Source of the DNA: Methyloligella sp. | Lineage (GTDB): Bacteria > Pseudomonadota > Alphaproteobacteria > Rhizobiales > JALUTE01 | DNA: 9,353 bases | Direction of reading: 5' to 3' | Assembly (NCBI GenBank): GCA_027058255.1 | Contig: JALUTE010000379.1 | Coordinates: 1 to 9,353, forward strand | Shown here: positions 6,087 through 9,353 of the stretch, in pieces | How the letters are laid out: each line of letters begins with the position of its first letter | Position numbering within the stretch: position 1 is the first letter of the stretch | Program-made: the position numbers and the translations under genes | Notes under the pieces: model-generated | What the model was told of the DNA's origin: nothing | The model's input: only the letters and a program-made list of their open reading frames with translations | Database searches by the model: none

Positions 6087-6118
6087 CCTGGATTGCCGGG
6101 TCAAGCCCGGCAATGACG
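6087..6118 (-). repeat. palindromic REP-like unit, copy 2
   Basis: ATTGCCGGG (6092-6100) and CCCGGCAAT (6106-6114) form a perfect 9-bp stem with the loop TCAAG. Read on the minus strand the unit begins CGTCAT and ends ATCCAGG, the same ends as copy 1, so the two units face each other like a bacterial interspersed mosaic element. The string is a widely seen alphaproteobacterial intergenic palindrome and encodes the spurious peptide VIAGLDPAIQ. Confidence 0.8.
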
Positions 6119-6367
6119 TGTATTCTGTGTTTGCGTCTCCGCACTAGAGCGCGTGGCGCGCGCGGATGCGCCGGCGCAAACAACAATGACGCCCGTGAGC
6201 GAACCCTCGCCGACGGACGCGACCCTCGTCTGCCTCCCGGGCCTGGCGGGCGCGCTCCCTGAGCAGGCGCATTCCCGTGCCCATGTGCAAACCGGCCTCG
6301 AACAGGAAGCCTCGTTTGAATGGCGCGCAGACTATGCCGGCCGCGCCAAGCTGTCAACGCGCGCCGC

Positions 6368-6398
6368 AAAAGCAAGAGGCCCGGCGGCCGGCAGGCCC
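6368..6398 (-). terminator. possible intrinsic terminator of the methyltransferase gene
   Basis: Directly after the TAA stop, the minus strand reads GGCCTG (6397-6392), an 8-nt loop, then CGGGCC (6383-6378), giving a 6-bp stem with one wobble pair. It is followed by TCTTGCTTTT, a broken T-tract. Position and order fit an intrinsic terminator, but the stem is short and the T-run is interrupted. Confidence 0.4.
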
Positions 6399-6974
6399 TT
6401 ACAGCGGGCAGGGCCTGGACCCGGCCCATGGGTGCTTCGGCCCACAGGCTGCAATGCGCTGAACGATCCTGGGCCTTGCGCCCTGCACCTCGCCATGCTC
6501 GAACGCCACGACCACGAGCCGGGGCAGCGCAGCCTCGAGGAGCTCGTTCGGCCGCAACAGGAATTTCGGGTCGACCGGCCGGCCGTGGCGCTCATGCCCC
6601 AGCGCATAGGTCTCGTAGATGAGAACCCCGTCCGCCCCCACGCAGCCGATGATGTCCGCCAGAATCGGCCGCCAGAGATAGTTGGTGACGATCACCCCGT
6701 CGAAGCGCTCGCGCGCCAGCGGAAAGGGGGCGCCGGTCTCGAGATCCGCCTCGACGAGCCTGACATCGCCCCGGCCGGCAAGGTCGGCGACATCGGCGAG
6801 GTCGATGTCGATGCCCGTCACCCGCAGCCCGCGCGCAAGCGCCGCCCGCACATGCCGCCCGCCCCCGCAGGCCACGTCCAGCACATGCCCGCCCGGCCGC
6901 ACGCCCGCAAGGAAGCGCCGCACCCAGGGCGAGGCTTCGGCCCTGGCACAGGGGCGCTGGTCTGCCTCCGTCAT
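6399..6974 (-). CDS. class I SAM-dependent methyltransferase
   Basis: A 191-residue single-domain Rossmann methyltransferase. SAM motif I is VLDVACGGGR (31-40), the acidic end of beta-2 is GIDID (54-58), a motif II-like EADLETG lies at 75-81, and VTNYLWRP (96-103) is in the motif IV position. The segment IYETYALGHERHGRP (119-133) followed by FLLRPNELLEA is typical of a widespread family of small proteobacterial methyltransferases often labelled TehB-like. The substrate is unknown. I chose the ATG at 6974 because GGAGG at 6980-6984 lies 5 nt upstream. A TTG at 6995 would add seven residues over the ribosome-binding site. The gene is divergent from dapF with a 115-nt gap and reads toward the repeat-bearing gap behind ffh. 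It is probably transcribed alone. Confidence 0.85.
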   Translation of the reverse strand: MTEADQRPCARAEASPWVRRFLAGVRPGGHVLDVACGGGRHVRAALARGLRVTGIDIDLADVADLAGRGDVRLVEADLETGAPFPLARERFDGVIVTNYLWRPILADIIGCVGADGVLIYETYALGHERHGRPVDPKFLLRPNELLEAALPRLVVVAFEHGEVQGARPRIVQRIAACGPKHPWAGSRPCPL

Positions 6975-7053
6975 TCGGCCCTCCCCATGTCCCAACCAAC
7001 CGGATCTCCGGCTTCCCGACCTGCACCGCGATCCCCGTTTTCACGGCAAGGGT

Positions 7054-7082
7054 GGTGTCGGGCGCCGAGTTCATCCTATATA
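7054..7082 (+). promoter_or_regulatory. putative dapF promoter with TATATA -10 element
   Basis: TATATA at 7077-7082 is the only AT-rich block in the 115-nt divergent region and is a good -10 candidate. A weak -35 partner (GTGTCG, 7055-7060, three of six matches) lies 16 bp upstream. The -10 ends 7 nt before the dapF ATG, so the predicted transcription start falls at or next to the first codon. GAGG at 7085-7088 is only 1 nt from the ATG, too close to serve as a normal ribosome-binding site. Confidence 0.4.
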
Positions 7083-7089
7083 TCGAGGC

Positions 7090-7995
7090 ATGACAACCAC
7101 CGCGCCCATCCCTTTCCTCAAGATGAACGGTCTCGGCAACAGCTTCGTCGTGATCGACGCACGCCTTCACCCCGTCGCCCTGGATGCCGAGAGCGCCCGC
7201 GTCATCGCCGATCCTGCCTGCGGCGTCGGCTGCGATCAGGTCATCATGCTCGAGCCCGCCGAACGCGCGGACGTCTTCATGCGCGTTTTCAATGCCGATG
7301 GCAGCGAGGTGGAGGCCTGCGGCAATGCCGCACGCTGCGTCGCCTGGCTGATCGCGCGCGACACGGGCGCCGGGCGGGTGCGCATCGAGACGGCCGCGGG
7401 GCTCTTGGCGGCCGAGTTGCGCAATGCGCCCGCGGACGAGAGCGCAGAGGCGGCAGACGGGACCACCGGCCTCGTTCGCGTGGACATGGGCCGGCCCCGC
7501 TTTCGCTGGGACGAGATCCCGCTTGCGGAGGAGTTTCACGACACCCGCATGATCGAGCTCCAGGTGGGGCCGATCGACGATCCGATCCTTTACAGCCCGA
7601 GCGTCGTGAATGTCGGCAATCCGCACTGCATCTTCTGGGTGGAGAACGTGGACGCGGTCGATCTCGGCGCCATCGGCCCCATTCTGGAGCATCACCCGAT
7701 CTTCCCCGAGCGGGCCAACATCTCGATCGCGCAGGTGACGACGCCCCGCTCCATGACGCTCCGGGTCTGGGAGCGCGGTGCCGGCCTGACGCTTGCCTGC
7801 GGGACCGCCGCCTGCGCCGCTGCCGTGGCGGCCGCGCGCAAGGGCCTCACGCTCCGACACGTGATCGTCACGCTTCCCGGCGGCGATCTGGACATCGAAT
7901 GGGCCGAGGACGACCACATCCTCATGACGGGTCCGACCGAGCTCGAATATGAAGGCGCGCTTCACCCCGCCACCTTCAGGCCGATTGCGGCATGA
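7090..7995 (+). CDS. dapF: diaminopimelate epimerase
   Basis: A 301-residue PLP-independent racemase that converts LL- to meso-diaminopimelate for lysine and peptidoglycan synthesis in the cytoplasm. The N-terminal signature FLKMNGLGNSFVVID is at 9-23. The two catalytic cysteines are Cys77 in EACGNAARC and Cys237 in LACGTAACA. VGNPHC (175-180) and PERANISIAQV (206-216) are further family blocks. Length and order match the family. The ATG at 7090 leaves the expected short lead before KMNGLGN and lies in frame 8 nt after a TATATA element, which points to a leaderless transcript. Residues 112-125 carry an Ala/Glu/Asp-rich insertion in a surface loop. mtaB follows on the same strand after 129 nt, a pairing that is common in Rhizobiales. 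Confidence 0.97.
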   Translation: MTTTAPIPFLKMNGLGNSFVVIDARLHPVALDAESARVIADPACGVGCDQVIMLEPAERADVFMRVFNADGSEVEACGNAARCVAWLIARDTGAGRVRIETAAGLLAAELRNAPADESAEAADGTTGLVRVDMGRPRFRWDEIPLAEEFHDTRMIELQVGPIDDPILYSPSVVNVGNPHCIFWVENVDAVDLGAIGPILEHHPIFPERANISIAQVTTPRSMTLRVWERGAGLTLACGTAACAAAVAAARKGLTLRHVIVTLPGGDLDIEWAEDDHILMTGPTELEYEGALHPATFRPIAA

Positions 7996-8124
7996 CGGCT
8001 TTCGCCGCTTGACCCCGGACATGAGCATGTTATCGCTCGCAAGACGTCGATCGCATGGCCGGCGCCCACAAGCGATTGCTCATCACCCGCGACCGCGCAA
8101 GCAACCTGGACACGACAAGGCGCA

Positions 8125-9353
8125 ATGTCAGAGCCCCGCATCATCAGTTTCGGCTGTCGCCTCAACGCCTATGAGTCCGAGGTCATGCGCGCCCATGCGC
8201 GGGAGGCGGGCCTTGCCGACGTGGTCGTCGTCAACAGTTGCGCAGTCACGGGCGAGGCCGTCCGCCAGGTCCGCCAGGCCATCCGCAAGGCCCGGCGCGA
8301 GGCGCCGGAGGCGCGCATTCTCGTGACCGGATGCGCCGCGCAGATCGACCCCGAGCGTTTCGCCGCCATGCCCGAGGTGGACCGGGTGATCGGCAATCGC
8401 GAGAAGATGCGCCGCGAGACCTGGACCGGCCTCGCGCAAAGGTCGGACGCACGCCACGCGACCGGCACGGCGAGGGGCAGGGTCGGCGATATCGGCACCG
8501 CCCCGGCGCCCGAGATAAGAGACCCCGATGCCGACGCCATGCGCCATGCCGCGCTGCTCACCCGCCTGCCCGCCGGCGAGCGGGTGCGCGCCTTTGTCGA
8601 GATTCAGAATGGCTGCGATCACGATTGCACCTTCTGCATCATTCCCGCCGGGCGCGGGCGGTCGCGCTCGGTGCCAGCCGAGGAGGTCATTGCCCGCATC
8701 CGCGCCCTCACCGAGGCCGGCATTGCGGAGGTCGTGCTGACGGGCGTCGACATCACGGCCTGGGGCGAGGATCTGCCGGGTGATTCACGCCTTGGCGATC
8801 TCGTGCGCGCCATTCTGCGCCGGGTGCCGGAGCTTGCGCGCCTGCGCCTTTCCTCCCTCGACAGCATCGAGGTGGACGCGGCCCTCAAGCGCGCCATCGC
8901 CGAGGAGGAGCGGCTGATGCCGCATCTGCACCTCTCTTGCCAGTCCGGCGACGACATGATTCTGAAGCGCATGAAGCGCCGCCACAGCACCCGCGACACC
9001 TTGGCGTTCTGCGAGGAGATGCGTCGCCTGCGCGCCGACATGGTGTTCGGCGCCGACCTCATCGCCGGCTTCCCGACGGAGACGGACGAGATGTTCGAGA
9101 ACACGCTGCGCTTCGTGGAGGAGTGCGGTCTCACCTTTCTGCACGTCTTTCCCTTCTCGGCCCGGCCCGGCACGCCTGCGGCCCGCATGCCGCAATGCGA
9201 TGGCGCCCTGGTGAGCGCGCGGGCGCGGCGGCTGAGAGAGAAGGGCCGGGAGATGCGCCGGCGCTATTTCGACAGCCTCGTTGGCCAGCGCCTGCCGGTT
9301 CTCGTTGCGCGCGAGCGCGTCGGCCACACGCCGCATTTCGCCGAGGTGGCGCT
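8125..9353 (+). CDS. mtaB: tRNA (N6-L-threonylcarbamoyladenosine(37)-C2)-methylthiotransferase MtaB, 3' truncated by the window
   Basis: A radical SAM methylthiotransferase that adds the methylthio group to t6A37 in tRNAs reading ANN codons. Of the protein, 409 complete codons are present and the frame runs off the right edge without a stop. The N-terminal UPF0004 domain has its cluster cysteines Cys11 (FGCRLNAYESEVM), Cys39 (VNSCAVTGEA) and Cys70 (VTGCAAQ). The radical SAM triad Cys164, Cys168, Cys171 is in NGCDHDCTFCIIPAGRGRSRS, the MtaB form of the motif. HLSCQSGDD and FPFSARPGTPAARM are also family blocks. The missing end should be the rest of the TRAM domain. The ATG at 8125 is the only in-frame start that gives the family N-terminus. 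Its ribosome-binding site is weak (AAGG, 4 nt away), so coupling to dapF transcription is possible. Confidence 0.95.
   Translation, partial: MSEPRIISFGCRLNAYESEVMRAHAREAGLADVVVVNSCAVTGEAVRQVRQAIRKARREAPEARILVTGCAAQIDPERFAAMPEVDRVIGNREKMRRETWTGLAQRSDARHATGTARGRVGDIGTAPAPEIRDPDADAMRHAALLTRLPAGERVRAFVEIQNGCDHDCTFCIIPAGRGRSRSVPAEEVIARIRALTEAGIAEVVLTGVDITAWGEDLPGDSRLGDLVRAILRRVPELARLRLSSLDSIEVDAALKRAIAEEERLMPHLHLSCQSGDDMILKRMKRRHSTRDTLAFCEEMRRLRADMVFGADLIAGFPTETDEMFENTLRFVEECGLTFLHVFPFSARPGTPAARMPQCDGALVSARARRLREKGREMRRRYFDSLVGQRLPVLVARERVGHTPHFAEVA

Larger units (their letters stand above)
5881..6398. other. 518-nt intergenic gap upstream of ffh
   Basis: No convincing gene lies here. The part next to ffh (5881-6012) should hold its promoter on the minus strand, but I see no strong -10/-35 pair. 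The middle (6013-6118) is a pair of facing palindromic repeats. The part from 6119 to about 6367 is ordinary GC-rich sequence with no clear family resemblance in either strand, and it ends in the possible terminator of the methyltransferase gene. A minus-strand open frame across 5914-6429 translates the repeat as VIAGLDPAIQ, a hallmark of spurious repeat-derived ORFs in alphaproteobacteria, so I do not call it. Confidence 0.7.

Noticed and set aside
5914..6429. Minus-strand open frame of 171 codons in the gap upstream of ffh
   Set aside because: Its recognisable part, VIAGLDPAIQ, is the translation of the palindromic repeat, a known source of spurious annotations. It also overlaps the end of the methyltransferase gene.
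6153..7952. Plus-strand open frame of 599 codons crossing the methyltransferase and dapF
   Set aside because: It runs antisense to the methyltransferase and out of frame with dapF, both of which have clear family motifs.
8019..8030. Short palindrome ACATG-AG-CATGT after dapF
   Set aside because: The 5-bp arms with a 2-nt centre are weak, with no T-tract and no match to an operator that I recognise.
1..9353. CRISPR arrays, tRNA or rRNA genes, integrases, transposases or phage genes
   Set aside because: I looked on both strands and saw no spaced direct repeats, no tRNA-like cloverleaf and no mobile-element protein motifs.

Overview
The window suggests a high-GC alphaproteobacterium, probably of the Hyphomicrobiales (Rhizobiales) or a close relative. 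The evidence is the strong G/C third-position bias in every gene, the Ala/Glu-tailed ribosomal protein S16, the alphaproteobacterial style of Ffh, the linkage of ffh, dapF and mtaB, and an intergenic palindromic repeat whose antisense reading gives the 'VIAGLDPAIQ' string familiar from spurious ORFs in this class. The species cannot be named from the sequence alone.

Left part (1-3911, plus strand): a probable three-gene operon led by an FNR/FixK-type box (85-98), placed about 30 bp upstream of a -10-like hexamer as in a class II activator promoter. The genes encode an exported SCO1/SenC copper/thiol protein, a double universal-stress protein with a long C-terminal region, and a radical SAM/SPASM protein of the NirJ/AhbD-like kind. 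I read three degenerate copies of the protochlorophyllide-reductase C-terminal ('PCP_red'-type) module at the end of the stress protein and one more at the end of the radical SAM protein. All four have a Trp followed about 31 residues later by a Gly. The stress protein also ends in an Arg-Cys-Pro-Phe-x-His motif. My inference is an oxygen-regulated tetrapyrrole or metal-centre maturation or sensing module. Its substrate is unknown, and it is the most interesting content of the window.

Middle (3926-5880, minus strand): ffh followed by rpsP, with a 9-bp hairpin in their 92-nt spacer. The usual downstream partners rimM, trmD and rplS are not there. rpsP instead ends 14 nt from the convergent end of the radical SAM gene.

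Right part: a 518-nt gap upstream of ffh carries two facing palindromic repeat units (6013-6118). A minus-strand class I SAM-dependent methyltransferase (6399-6974) follows, ending at a possible weak terminator. Divergently, on the plus strand, lie dapF (diaminopimelate epimerase, possibly a leaderless mRNA) and mtaB (tRNA ms2t6A methylthiotransferase), which is cut by the window edge. These are housekeeping genes for protein targeting, translation, lysine/peptidoglycan supply and tRNA modification, next to an accessory oxygen-regulated cassette.
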